Under the pieces are notes generated by a model that had not been told where the DNA came from, ran no database searches, and saw only the letters and a list, made by a program, of their open reading frames with translations. Positions 33,770 to 41,656 of a stretch of DNA of 64,000 nt are shown here, one piece after another. Source of the stretch: Pseudomonas zanjanensis (GTDB lineage Bacteria > Pseudomonadota > Gammaproteobacteria > Pseudomonadales > Pseudomonadaceae); contig NZ_JABWRB020000002.1 of assembly GCF_014268745.2 (NCBI RefSeq), positions 843,100-907,099 on the forward strand, read 5' to 3'. The position numbers and the translations under genes are program-made. How positions within the stretch are numbered: the first letter of the stretch is position 1; each line of letters opens with the position of its first letter.

Positions 33770-35125
33770 ATGCGCCAAATCTGGAAACCTTTTCGAGCGC
33801 TTTATTTCGCCTCGCTGATGATGTTGATCGGCTCGGGCCTCTTGAGTACTTACCTGGCCTTGCGCCTGGCCGCCGACCATGTGGATAGCCTCTGGGTCGG
33901 TGCGCTGATGGCCGCCAACTATTTCGGGCTGGTGCTGGGCGGCAAGATCGGTCACCGGCTGATCGCCCGTGTCGGACACATCCGCGCCTACTCGGCCTGT
34001 GCCGGGATCGTCGGGGCGGCCGTGCTGGGCCATGGCCTGGTGAACTGGCTGCCGGCCTGGATCGTGCTGCGGATGATCGTTGGCCTCGGCATGATGTGCC
34101 AGTACATGGTCATCGAGAGCTGGCTCAACGAACAGGCCGACGCCAAGCAGCGCGGTGTGGTGTTCAGCGGCTACATGATTGCCTCGTACCTGGGGTTGGT
34201 ACTGGGGCAGTTGATTCTGGTCATGCACCCGGCCCTGGGCCTGGAACTGCTGATGCTGGTGGCGCTGTGTTTCGCCCTGTGCCTGGTGCCGGTGGCGCTG
34301 ACCCGGCGGATTCACCCGGCACCGCTGCATCCGGCACCGATGGAGCCGCGTTTCTTTATAAAACGCGTGCCACAGTCTTTGACCACGGTGTTGGGCTCGG
34401 GGCTGATCGTGGGTTCCTTCTACGGTCTGGCGCCGCTCTACGCCTCCCAGCAGGGCCTGAGCACCGAACAGGTCGGCCTGTTCATGGGTAGCTGCATCTT
34501 TGCCGGCCTGCTGGTGCAGTGGCCGCTGGGCTGGCTATCGGATCGTTATGACCGGGCACTGTTGATCCGCTGCTTCGCTCTGGCCCTGGCGGTATGTGCA
34601 TTGCCCCTGGCCATCTTGTCGAAGGTGCCGCTGGAAATATTGTTCGTCGCGGGGTTCTGCTGTTCGTTGGTGCAGTTTTGCCTGTACCCGCTGGCGGTGG
34701 CGTTTTCCAACGACCACGTCGAGGGCGATCGCCGGGTGTCGCTCACGGCGATGCTGTTAGTGACCTACGGCGTGGGCGCCAGTATCGGCCCATTGGTGGC
34801 CGGCGTGCTGATGAAGCTGTACGGCAGCCAGATGCTGTATGGCTTCTTCGCTTTGTTTGCGTTGGTGCTCGTGTGGCGGATTCGGCCGAAAGCGGTCACT
34901 AATCTGCATCAGGTCGATGATGCGCCGCTGCACCATGTGGCCATGCCGGACAACATGACCAGCTCGCCCTTGGTGGCGTGCCTTGATCCGCGGGTCGACG
35001 AGCAGGTCGTTCAGGAGCAGATGCAGACATCGCCCAATCCGGACGGGGAGCCTGAGCCGGCCGCCGAAGCCGCTGCGGAAACCGAAGAGCCCGAGGGCCC
35101 CAGTTTTACCCAGGCCAGGCCTTGA
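33770..35125 (+). CDS. MFS transporter (YcaD-like)
   Basis: 451 residues from ATG 33770 (MRQIWKPFRALYFASLMMLI), after CAAGGAG. Twelve membrane segments are visible up to ~385, with the MFS loop motif GKIGHRLIARVGH between helices 2 and 3 and LGWLSDRYDR in the second half. A long acidic, Pro/Glu-rich cytoplasmic tail follows (~400-451). It resembles the YcaD group of uncharacterised major-facilitator permeases. The neighbouring glutamine synthetase-like ligase hints at an amine or amino-acid-derived substrate; this is only contextual. Confidence 0.85.
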   Translation: MRQIWKPFRALYFASLMMLIGSGLLSTYLALRLAADHVDSLWVGALMAANYFGLVLGGKIGHRLIARVGHIRAYSACAGIVGAAVLGHGLVNWLPAWIVLRMIVGLGMMCQYMVIESWLNEQADAKQRGVVFSGYMIASYLGLVLGQLILVMHPALGLELLMLVALCFALCLVPVALTRRIHPAPLHPAPMEPRFFIKRVPQSLTTVLGSGLIVGSFYGLAPLYASQQGLSTEQVGLFMGSCIFAGLLVQWPLGWLSDRYDRALLIRCFALALAVCALPLAILSKVPLEILFVAGFCCSLVQFCLYPLAVAFSNDHVEGDRRVSLTAMLLVTYGVGASIGPLVAGVLMKLYGSQMLYGFFALFALVLVWRIRPKAVTNLHQVDDAPLHHVAMPDNMTSSPLVACLDPRVDEQVVQEQMQTSPNPDGEPEPAAEAAAETEEPEGPSFTQARP

Positions 35126-35134
35126 AGCAGGCAT

Positions 35135-35174
35135 AAAAAAACGGGCAGTCACCGCAAGGGACTGCCCGTTTTTT
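35135..35174. terminator. Bidirectional terminator (MFS gene / ycgR)
   Basis: AAAAAAACGGGCAGTC / GACTGCCCGTTTTTT stem with A- and T-runs between convergent genes. Confidence 0.93.
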
Positions 35175-35185
35175 ATGCTTGAGGA

Positions 35186-35932
35186 TCAGAGGTCGTCTTT
35201 GTCGAAGCGGCGGGCTTCGCGCTGGAGCTGGTAGACGAACCGCTCGACTTGCCGTTGCACCAGGCCGCTGATGTTGTGGAAGCGTACGCCGGCGAAGGTG
35301 GTGTTGAATCGTTCTTCGAAGTGCAGGTAGCGCAGCTCGACGGGGGCGGTCATGTTGCCAAACGGCAGGGCTGCGACGAAGCGCTCGTACACTTGGCCCA
35401 ATTGCAGTCGCTCGGTGATATCGCCGTCGAAACGCAACTTGCAACCGGTGGCGGAAATGTCCAGCAGCTTGCCTTCTACGGGGGACTTCATCTTGTCGCC
35501 GCCCAGTTCGACGCTCACCAGTTGTGCCAGCTTCAAGGCGGCGCGGAAGGCGTTGCGACGTTGGTGGTAGACCACCTCGTCGGGCAGGGCGCCGCGGTAG
35601 CAGCGACCGTCGCTGGATTCATCGATGGTCAGCGGGCCCTTGCCATCCCACGCGATGCGCACGCCGTCATGGAAGCCCTCGACGCGAAACGGCTCGCCGG
35701 CCAGTAGGAAACGCTCGCCGTCCCGGGGAATCATTTCATCCAGGGCGATGGAATTGGTCTCGCGATCGACATTGACCAGATAACTCTGAAAGCGCTGGGT
35801 GCGTTCATGGAACGTAATGATCAGCGGGTCGTGGCTATCTTGCAGCATCCGCAGGTTGCCGGAGATTTCCAGGGGCGTGGTAAGGACCTTGGGTGGCTGC
35901 GGAGCATCATCCGCGTTTGAGGCATTGAACAC
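35186..35932 (-). CDS. ycgR: Flagellar brake protein YcgR (PilZ domain, FlgZ)
   Basis: 248 residues. An N-terminal YcgR domain (PLEISGNLRMLQDSHDPLII, FLLAGEPFRVEGFHDGVRIA) is followed by a PilZ domain with both c-di-GMP motifs, QRRNAFR (RxxxR) and DISATG (D/NxSxxG). c-di-GMP-bound YcgR/FlgZ slows or biases the flagellar motor. It begins with GTG at 35932 and is the last gene of the minus-strand series flgA, flgM, flgN, ycgR, 92 bp after flgN. Confidence 0.92.
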   Translation of the reverse strand: MFNASNADDAPQPPKVLTTPLEISGNLRMLQDSHDPLIITFHERTQRFQSYLVNVDRETNSIALDEMIPRDGERFLLAGEPFRVEGFHDGVRIAWDGKGPLTIDESSDGRCYRGALPDEVVYHQRRNAFRAALKLAQLVSVELGGDKMKSPVEGKLLDISATGCKLRFDGDITERLQLGQVYERFVAALPFGNMTAPVELRYLHFEERFNTTFAGVRFHNISGLVQRQVERFVYQLQREARRFDKDDL

Positions 35933-36024
35933 GGTGGGTCAATCTCCAGGCAAAATACGACTACGAATGGCTAGCATTTTGCCAGCATGTTTCGCGCGTT
36001 GATAGAGCGAAGGCATAGTTCGTT

Positions 36025-36492
36025 TCATGCCTGGCTGAGCGGACGGTGCTTGACCATTCTGGCCGTCGAACCGCTGGCGTCATACAGTGTCGGGATCTCG
36101 CCACCGTTGAGAATGCGCAATTGGTTGGCGGTGGCGGCCTGCTGCATCTGGATCGACTGGCCGTTGCGGGCGTTGGTGGCCTGGCATTGTGCGAGCAGGT
36201 CGTTGAGCACCTTGCTCTGGGACAGCAACTGATCGCCGACGGTCGACTGACCGGCCAATTGCTCGAGGCCGTCATGATTGGCGGGCAGGTTGAGGCTGGC
36301 GAGGATCTCGCTGCGCTTGCGGCCATGCTGGTCGAGCAAGATGATCAGTGCCTGTTTCTGCGCCAGGATGTTTTCCAGCAAAGGCATGTCACGACCGTGC
36401 AGGGCCACGGATTCGGCCTGCAATAACTCCAGCAATTGTTGCGCTGGTACGAAATCGTCGATGATCAGTTGCAATAATTGAGTGTCGTGCAT
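36025..36492 (-). CDS. flgN: Flagellar export chaperone FlgN
   Basis: 155 residues, mostly long amphipathic helices (LLQLIIDDFVPAQQLLELLQ, LLENILAQKQALIILLDQHG), with the NARNGQSIQMQQAATANQLR region typical of FlgN C-termini. It is the cytoplasmic chaperone of the hook-filament junction proteins FlgK and FlgL. It lies 47 bp after flgM, with which it is probably co-transcribed from the sigma-28 promoter. Confidence 0.92.
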   Translation of the reverse strand: MHDTQLLQLIIDDFVPAQQLLELLQAESVALHGRDMPLLENILAQKQALIILLDQHGRKRSEILASLNLPANHDGLEQLAGQSTVGDQLLSQSKVLNDLLAQCQATNARNGQSIQMQQAATANQLRILNGGEIPTLYDASGSTARMVKHRPLSQA

Positions 36493-36539
36493 GGCTGGCC
36501 TTGGGTCTTAGCGTCCAAAAGCCTGGCGCAGGCGGCGGC

Positions 36540-36854
36540 CTAGCGCTGGGCTTCGAAGTTGAGCAGTTTGCTGGCTACGCGGTTGCTGTCGACTTTGTAG
36601 CTGCCATCGGCGATGGCTGCTTTCAACTCGGCCACGCGGGCGTTGTTGACGACAGGTTGATCGCGCAGCTTGTCAGTGAGCTTCTGCAACTGCTGAGCCT
36701 CATTGCTGAGGTGTACCGACTCCCCGTTGCTGACTTCGGCTGGCGTGGACAGCGGCGCGGATTTGTCGGTTTCGACGGTTTCCTTGGTGGCGCTGGTACG
36801 CGTAGTGCCTGTCAGCGGTGAAGAGCTGTTTAAACGATTGAAATCGATGACCAT
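36540..36854 (-). CDS. flgM: Anti-sigma-28 factor FlgM
   Basis: 104 residues. Unstructured Ser/Thr-rich N-terminus (MVIDFNRLNSSSPLTGTTRT), with the sigma-28-binding C-terminal helices VHLSNEAQQLQKLTDKLRDQ and NARVAELKAAIADGSYKVDS. FlgM holds FliA inactive until it is exported through the completed hook. The AGAGG site before ATG 36854 and a near-consensus sigma-28 promoter upstream are both visible. Confidence 0.94.
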   Translation of the reverse strand: MVIDFNRLNSSSPLTGTTRTSATKETVETDKSAPLSTPAEVSNGESVHLSNEAQQLQKLTDKLRDQPVVNNARVAELKAAIADGSYKVDSNRVASKLLNFEAQR

Positions 36855-36890
36855 GGTAAAAAACCTCTGGGTATTTGGACGCTTGCCATG

Positions 36891-36917
36891 TTTTCGGCCA
36901 TTCCCAAAAAAACTTTA
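36891..36917 (-). promoter_or_regulatory. Sigma-28 (FliA) promoter of flgM
   Basis: On the minus strand TAAAGTTT-N11-GCCGAAAA, one base off the FliA consensus TAAAGTTT-N11-GCCGATAA, ~37 bp before the flgM ATG. Confidence 0.85.
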
Positions 36918-37026
36918 GGCTCATTTATTCAATGAACGTGCGCACGTCTGCGCTTGCCTTTGCATAAGGCACAGTCTAGGGAACACCGGGATCAAGCGCC
37001 AGCTTTCTACCTCCTTTACCAGGTCA

Positions 37027-37791
37027 TTACATCGCCACTTCCACTTGGCCTGGGGCCATCACCTGCGCCTTGATGACGCGCTGGGAGTTAAGGTTTTTTA
37101 CTCGTATCTGCTCACGCATGCCGCCATTGGACAGGGCCTCGCCGGGCATCCGCACGGCCAGGGAACCGCTGCGGGCGGTGATGACCACCTGGTCGCCCTT
37201 GCGGACCACCTCGGCCTGTTCCAGATGCACCAGGGTTACGACCTGGTCGGCGACCATTGGTCGGACAAGTTTCTGCCCGACGGCCTGATCGACCGAGGTC
37301 AGGAAACCCTGGGTGATCTGGCTGATGTCGCGCTCGCGCAACATGACGTCCTGTGGCTCGACGATCCCGGCCCGCTTGAGCGGACGGGTGGTGGTGACAA
37401 TTTCCCGGAACAGGCGCACTTGAGCGGGCACGAACACCGTCCAGGGCGCGGCGCTGTCGCAACGGACCTTCACCGTGACGCGACCCAGGGGCCGGGCCGG
37501 GCTCTCCAGGGAAGCAGTCAATTCCTTGTCACACATGGGCATGCGCAGGCGCGGGTCGAGCTGGTTGACTTCGATTTCGTAACGACCTTCGGTTTGACTG
37601 GTTGCCAGATAGTCTTCTACGGTGAATTCAAGAAAGCCCTGAGTGACGCCGATAAGGAGATCAGGCAAGGTAACCGGAACCGCCGCAAGGGCAGGACCAC
37701 CCGAGGTGAACAGGCAGGCAGCCAACAGTGCACCGAGCCAGTGGCGGCAGTGAGTGGTCAGGCGTCGAGAAAATGTCGTTTGTGCGTTCAT
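37027..37791 (-). CDS. flgA: Flagellar P-ring assembly chaperone FlgA
   Basis: 254 residues. Signal peptide with a hydrophobic core WLGALLAACLFTSGGPALA; the mature part has the SAF domain (REIVTTTRPLKRAGIVEPQD...AVGQKLVRPMVADQVV) and the C-terminal block GDQVVITARSGSLAVRMPGE. FlgA acts in the periplasm to help FlgI polymerise around the rod. It is divergent from cheV, and flgM follows on the same strand. A sigma-54 site lies almost on top of the start codon, so ATG 37791 would give a nearly leaderless mRNA; no better ATG or GTG exists downstream before the signal core. Confidence 0.93.
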   Translation of the reverse strand: MNAQTTFSRRLTTHCRHWLGALLAACLFTSGGPALAAVPVTLPDLLIGVTQGFLEFTVEDYLATSQTEGRYEIEVNQLDPRLRMPMCDKELTASLESPARPLGRVTVKVRCDSAAPWTVFVPAQVRLFREIVTTTRPLKRAGIVEPQDVMLRERDISQITQGFLTSVDQAVGQKLVRPMVADQVVTLVHLEQAEVVRKGDQVVITARSGSLAVRMPGEALSNGGMREQIRVKNLNSQRVIKAQVMAPGQVEVAM

Positions 37792-37802
37792 GCCGGTTCA
37801 AT

Positions 37803-37818
37803 AGCAAGCCCCGTGCCG
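37803..37818 (-). promoter_or_regulatory. Sigma-54 promoter sequence upstream of flgA
   Basis: On the minus strand CGGCACGGGGCTTGCT, matching TGGCACG-N4-TTGCT except for the first base. The expected start of transcription is at ~37792, one base before the flgA ATG. Confidence 0.65.
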
Positions 37819-37869
37819 TTTAGTGATGAATGCGCGTCGGACACATTAGCGTTAGGTAGGAGTCAGGGC

Positions 37870-38796
37870 ATGGCGGGAGTAATGGATTCGGTAAACCAGC
37901 GCACTCAGCTGGTCGGTCAGAATCGCCTGGAGCTGTTGTTGTTCCGTCTCGACGGCCAACAAATGTATGGGATCAACGTATTCAAGGTCCGCGAGGTGCT
38001 GCAATGCCCCAAGCTGACCCTGATGCCCAAGTCCAGCCCCGTCGTGTGCGGTGTGGCCAATATCCGGGGTGCGACCATCCCGATTCTCGACCTGGCGATG
38101 GCGACCGGTTCCGGTCGGCTGCTGGACCAGAGCAATCCGTTTGTGATCATCACCGAGTACAACACCAAGACCCAGGGTTTCCTGGTGCGCTCGGTGGAAC
38201 GCATCGTCAACATGAACTGGGAAGAGATCCATCCGCCGCCCAAGGGCACCGGTCGCGATCACTACCTGACGGCGGTGACGCGGGTCGATAACCAGTTGGT
38301 GGAAATCATCGACGTGGAGAAAATCCTCGCCGAAGTGGCACCCACGCCGGAAGCGATCTCCGCGGGCGTGGTGGACGCCGAGACCCAGCACAAGGCGATT
38401 TCGCTGCGGGTGCTGACCGTCGACGATTCTTCGGTGGCCCGCAAGCAGGTCACTCGTTGCCTGCAAACGGTCGGCGTCGATGTGGTGGCGTTGAACGACG
38501 GGCGACAGGCGCTGGATTACCTGCGCAAGCTGGTCGACGAGGGCAAGAAGCCCGAGGAAGAGTTTCTGATGATGATCTCCGACATCGAGATGCCGGAGAT
38601 GGACGGGTACACCCTGACCTCGGAAATCCGCAGCGACCCGCGTATGCAAAAGCTGCACATCATCTTGCATACTTCGTTGTCCGGTGTTTTCAACCAGGCG
38701 ATGGTCAAGAAGGTCGGTGCCGACGATTTCCTGGCGAAATTCCGCCCCGATGACCTGGCGTCCCGGGTCGTCGATCGGATCAAGGCAGCAGAATAA
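37870..38796 (+). CDS. cheV: Chemotaxis coupling protein CheV
   Basis: 308 residues from ATG 37870 (MAGVMDSVNQRTQLVGQNRL). The longer upstream frame runs over flgA on the other strand and is not coding. A CheW domain (~10-165: ELLLFRLDGQQMYGINVFKV, VCGVANIRGATIPILDL) is followed by a receiver domain (~180-305) with TVDDSS, phospho-acceptor Asp in ISDIEMPEMDG and the LAKF lysine. CheV links chemoreceptors to CheA and may act as a phosphate sink in adaptation. cheR follows on the same strand after 58 bp. Confidence 0.93.
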   Translation: MAGVMDSVNQRTQLVGQNRLELLLFRLDGQQMYGINVFKVREVLQCPKLTLMPKSSPVVCGVANIRGATIPILDLAMATGSGRLLDQSNPFVIITEYNTKTQGFLVRSVERIVNMNWEEIHPPPKGTGRDHYLTAVTRVDNQLVEIIDVEKILAEVAPTPEAISAGVVDAETQHKAISLRVLTVDDSSVARKQVTRCLQTVGVDVVALNDGRQALDYLRKLVDEGKKPEEEFLMMISDIEMPEMDGYTLTSEIRSDPRMQKLHIILHTSLSGVFNQAMVKKVGADDFLAKFRPDDLASRVVDRIKAAE

Positions 38797-38854
38797 AGTA
38801 GAGGTCGGGTGCGTTGTGCGCCCGGCAAGTCAACACGATGAAAGAGGCGGTATC

Positions 38855-39682
38855 TTGTCTACGGGTAATTTGGATTTCGAACAGTTCCGGGTCTTCCTGG
38901 AAAAAGCCTGTGGCATCCTGCTTGGTGAAAACAAGCAGTACCTGGTGTCGAGCCGTCTCAATAAATTGATGGAGCAACAGGGCCTCAAGTCATTGGGCGA
39001 GCTGGTGCAGCGTATCCAGACCCAACCGCGCAGCGGCTTGCGCGAGATGGTGGTGGACGCGATGACCACCAACGAAACCCTGTGGTTTCGTGACACCTAT
39101 CCATTCGAGGTGCTGAAGAACAAAGTGCTGCCGGCGGCCATCAAGGCCAGCCCGGGCCAGCGCCTGCGGATCTGGTCGGCGGCCTGTTCGTCGGGCCAGG
39201 AACCCTATTCGTTGTCGATGTCGATCGATGAGTTCGAGCGGACCAACTTGGGCCAGCTGAAAGGTGGCGTGCAGATCGTTGCCACCGACCTGTCCGGCAC
39301 CATGCTCAATAACTGCAAGACCGGCGAGTACGACAGCCTGGCCATCGGCCGTGGCCTGTCGCCGGACCGCCTGCAACGCTACTTCGACCCGAAAGGGCCG
39401 GGCAAGTGGGTGGTCAAGGCGCCGATCAAGAGCCGGGTCGAGTTCCGTTCGTTCAACCTGCTGGACAGCTACGCCAGCCTGGGCAAGTTCGACATCGTGT
39501 TCTGCCGCAACGTGTTGATCTACTTTTCCGCCGAAGTGAAGAAAGACATCCTGCTGCGTATCCATGGCACGCTCAAGCCGGGTGGCTACCTGTTCCTCGG
39601 CGCCTCCGAGGCGTTGAACGGTTTGCCGGATCATTACCAGATGGTCCAGTGCAGCCCGGGGATCATCTACCAGGCGAAGTGA
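38855..39682 (+). CDS. cheR: Chemotaxis protein methyltransferase CheR
   Basis: 275 residues from a TTG at 38855 (STGNLDFEQFRVFLEKACGI), with AAAGAGGCGG a few bases before it; the open frame extends upstream over cheV but not as protein. The all-alpha N-domain (~1-75) precedes the SAM-dependent methyltransferase domain, with RDTYPFEVLK, the SAM motif IWSAACSSGQEPYS, QIVATDLSGTML and FDIVFCRNVLIYF. CheR methylates glutamates on chemoreceptors. Length and gene order (flgA-cheV-cheR-flgB) are those of Pseudomonas CheR1. Confidence 0.93.
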   Translation: MSTGNLDFEQFRVFLEKACGILLGENKQYLVSSRLNKLMEQQGLKSLGELVQRIQTQPRSGLREMVVDAMTTNETLWFRDTYPFEVLKNKVLPAAIKASPGQRLRIWSAACSSGQEPYSLSMSIDEFERTNLGQLKGGVQIVATDLSGTMLNNCKTGEYDSLAIGRGLSPDRLQRYFDPKGPGKWVVKAPIKSRVEFRSFNLLDSYASLGKFDIVFCRNVLIYFSAEVKKDILLRIHGTLKPGGYLFLGASEALNGLPDHYQMVQCSPGIIYQAK

Positions 39683-39697
39683 TTGGCTTTGTAAAAG

Positions 39698-39728
39698 AAC
39701 GGGAGCCCCATGGGTTCCCGTTTTTTTT
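39698..39728 (+). terminator. Terminator after cheR
   Basis: AACGGGAGCCC / GGGTTCCCGTT stem followed by an 8-T run. Confidence 0.92.
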
Positions 39729-39762
39729 GCCTGCCGGTTTTCTCTAATCCACCACAGTCCCC

Positions 39763-39851
39763 TGTGGGAGCGGGCTTGCTCGCGAAAGCGGTGTGTCAGT
39801 CAAGATAACAGTCACTGACACACCGCTTTCGCGAGCAAGCCCGCTCCCACA
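39763..39851. repeat. REPIN, family A
   Basis: Near-perfect inverted family-A cores with extended arms (GAAAGCGGTGTGTCAGT and complement) between cheR and the flgB promoter region. Confidence 0.85.
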
Positions 39852-39873
39852 ATTTGAATATCACTGCCCTTGG

Positions 39874-39935
39874 AAAGCGGCAGAAAAGCGGCAGCCAGCG
39901 GAAGCCGATTGCCGCTTTTCTGGCATTGCCGCTTT
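39874..39935. promoter_or_regulatory. Nested inverted repeats, candidate activator site for flgB
   Basis: AGAAAAGCGGCA (39882-39893) pairs perfectly with TGCCGCTTTTCT (39910-39921). Outside it, AAAGCGGCA (39874-39882) pairs perfectly with TGCCGCTTT (39927-39935). The common centre (~39902-39905) is ~75 bp upstream of the sigma-54 promoter, a suitable position for a FleQ/FleR-type enhancer-binding protein. Confidence 0.55.
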
Positions 39936-39976
39936 GCCGATCCCCGCAAAGCCCCGGTTTACGGGGTTTCTGAAAG

Positions 39977-39992
39977 TGGCACGACGCTTGCT
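39977..39992 (+). promoter_or_regulatory. Sigma-54 promoter of flgBCDE
   Basis: TGGCACGACGCTTGCT is a full match to TGGCACG-N4-TTGCT. Transcription should start at ~40003, 33 bp before the flgB ATG. Confidence 0.92.
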
Positions 39993-40035
39993 AAAGCCAT
40001 CGTACGTACATTCTGGTCACCCAAAGGTTTCCGAC

Positions 40036-40443
40036 ATGAGCATCAGCTTCGATAAAGCGCTCGGTATCCACGAACAGGCCCTGAGCTTCCGCGCCCAGCG
40101 TGCCGAAGTCCTGGCCAACAACATCGCCAACGCCGATACCCCGAACTACAAGGCCCGCGACCTGGACTTCTCCAAGGTGCTCGCCGAGCAGAACGAGAAG
40201 ACCAAGAACGGCCACTTCGCCTTGAACATGACCAACAACCGTCATATCGAAGCCGAAGGCGTGGGCAGCGGCGACGAATCGCTGATGTATCGCACGCCGA
40301 TGCAGCCGTCGATCGACCAGAACACCGTGGACGCTCAACTGGAACAGTCCAACTACGCGGAAAACTCCGTGAACTTCCAGGCCAGCTTCACCCTGCTCAA
40401 CAGTAAATTCAAAGGGCTGGTATCGGCCCTGCGTGGAGAGTAA
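40036..40443 (+). CDS. flgB: Flagellar basal-body rod protein FlgB
   Basis: 135 residues from ATG 40036 (MSISFDKALGIHEQALSFRA). It has the rod-protein N-terminus AQRAEVLANNIANADTPNYK and the C-terminal helix NYAENSVNFQASFTLLNSKF. It forms the proximal rod of the basal body and is exported by the flagellar type III system. First gene of flgBCDE, behind the sigma-54 promoter; flgC starts 3 bp after its stop. Confidence 0.95.
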   Translation: MSISFDKALGIHEQALSFRAQRAEVLANNIANADTPNYKARDLDFSKVLAEQNEKTKNGHFALNMTNNRHIEAEGVGSGDESLMYRTPMQPSIDQNTVDAQLEQSNYAENSVNFQASFTLLNSKFKGLVSALRGE

Positions 40444-40446
40444 GCC

Positions 40447-40890
40447 ATGTCGATCGCGAGCGTTTTCAACATCGCCGGCAGTGCCATGAGTGCCCAGACC
40501 ACTCGCCTGAACACCGTCGCCAGTAACATCGCCAACGCCGAGACCGTTTCGTCGAGCATCGACCAGACCTACCGCGCCCGCCACCCGGTGTTCGCCACCA
40601 TGTTCCAGGGCGGCCAGTCCGGCGGCAGCGACTCGCTGTTCCAGGACCAGGACGCGGCGGGGCAGGGCGTGCAAGTGCTTGGCGTGGTCGAAGACCAGAG
40701 CAACCTCGAAGCACGTTATGAGCCAAACCATCCGGCCGCGGACGCCAAGGGTTATGTCTACTACCCGAACGTCAACGTCGTCGAAGAAATGGCCGACATG
40801 ATTTCCGCCAGTCGTTCGTTCCAGACCAACGTCGAAATGATGAACACCGCCAAAACCATGATGCAGAAGGTCCTGACCCTCGGTCAGTGA
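40447..40890 (+). CDS. flgC: Flagellar basal-body rod protein FlgC
   Basis: 147 residues. N-terminal rod signature MSIASVFNIAGSAMSAQTTR and LNTVASNIANAETVSS; C-terminal YYPNVNVVEEMADMISASRS and FQTNVEMMNTAKTMMQKVLT. Rod component with FlgB and FlgF. Tightly spaced between flgB and flgD. Confidence 0.95.
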   Translation: MSIASVFNIAGSAMSAQTTRLNTVASNIANAETVSSSIDQTYRARHPVFATMFQGGQSGGSDSLFQDQDAAGQGVQVLGVVEDQSNLEARYEPNHPAADAKGYVYYPNVNVVEEMADMISASRSFQTNVEMMNTAKTMMQKVLTLGQ

Positions 40891-40905
40891 TAAGGGGCGA
40901 TTCAT

Positions 40906-41628
40906 ATGAGCGTCACCAGTACAACAGGCGGTTTGAGCCTCAACGAGATTCTGGCCAACTCCTCGGTCAAGACCAACACCACGACCGATGGCCTGGGCGC
41001 GGCGACCAATGCGGCGAGCGGCAACCAGGAATTGGGCAAGGATGCGTTCCTGCAACTGCTCGTTACCCAATTGAAAAACCAGAACCCGCTGGAGCCACAG
41101 GACAACGGTGAATTCGTTGCCCAACTGGCGCAATTCAGCAGCCTGGAAGGCATCACCACGCTCAACGACACCGTCAGCGGCATCGCTGGCAATTACAACT
41201 CGTCCCAGGCGTTGCAGGCTTCGTCCCTGGTCGGTCGCTCGGTGATCGCGCCCGGTGACAAGGCCGTGGTCGACACCTCCAAGAGCCTCAACGGCACGGT
41301 GGTGGTACCGGCGGCAGTGTCTTCCCTCTCGGTCAAGATCATGGACAAGGATGGCAAGACCGTCCGCACTATCGACCTGGGCAGCCAGAAGGCCGGCAAC
41401 TCCGCCTTCATCTGGGATGGCAAGAACGACGCGGGCACGACGGTCGAGTCGGGCACGTACACCTTCGCGGCCTCGACCACCATCGATGGCAAGGCCACGT
41501 CGTTGATCACCAACCTGCCGGCCACGGTCAGCAGCGTGACGATCAGCCAGACGGGCGGTGAGCTGATGCTCAACCTGGCCGGGCTGGGCAGCATTGCCCT
41601 GTCCAAAGTACAAACTATTGGTATGTAG
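40906..41628 (+). CDS. flgD: Flagellar hook-capping protein FlgD
   Basis: 240 residues. The N-terminal export/capping region carries GKDAFLQLLVTQLKNQNPLE and NGEFVAQLAQFSSLEGITTL. The C-terminal half has the Tudor-like/Fn-III FlgD domains (VKIMDKDGKTVRTIDLGSQK, FIWDGKNDAGTTVESGTYTF). It caps the growing hook during FlgE assembly and is later shed. It lies 15 bp after flgC and 28 bp before flgE. Confidence 0.95.
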   Translation: MSVTSTTGGLSLNEILANSSVKTNTTTDGLGAATNAASGNQELGKDAFLQLLVTQLKNQNPLEPQDNGEFVAQLAQFSSLEGITTLNDTVSGIAGNYNSSQALQASSLVGRSVIAPGDKAVVDTSKSLNGTVVVPAAVSSLSVKIMDKDGKTVRTIDLGSQKAGNSAFIWDGKNDAGTTVESGTYTFAASTTIDGKATSLITNLPATVSSVTISQTGGELMLNLAGLGSIALSKVQTIGM

Positions 41629-41656
41629 AGCCGACTAACCGGCAAAAGGAGTCAAC

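Noticed and set aside
37798..37822. A possible sigma-28 promoter (TCAAT...GCCGTTTA) for cheV
   Set aside because: Spacing is one to two bases short, and the same bases form a better sigma-54 match on the other strand.
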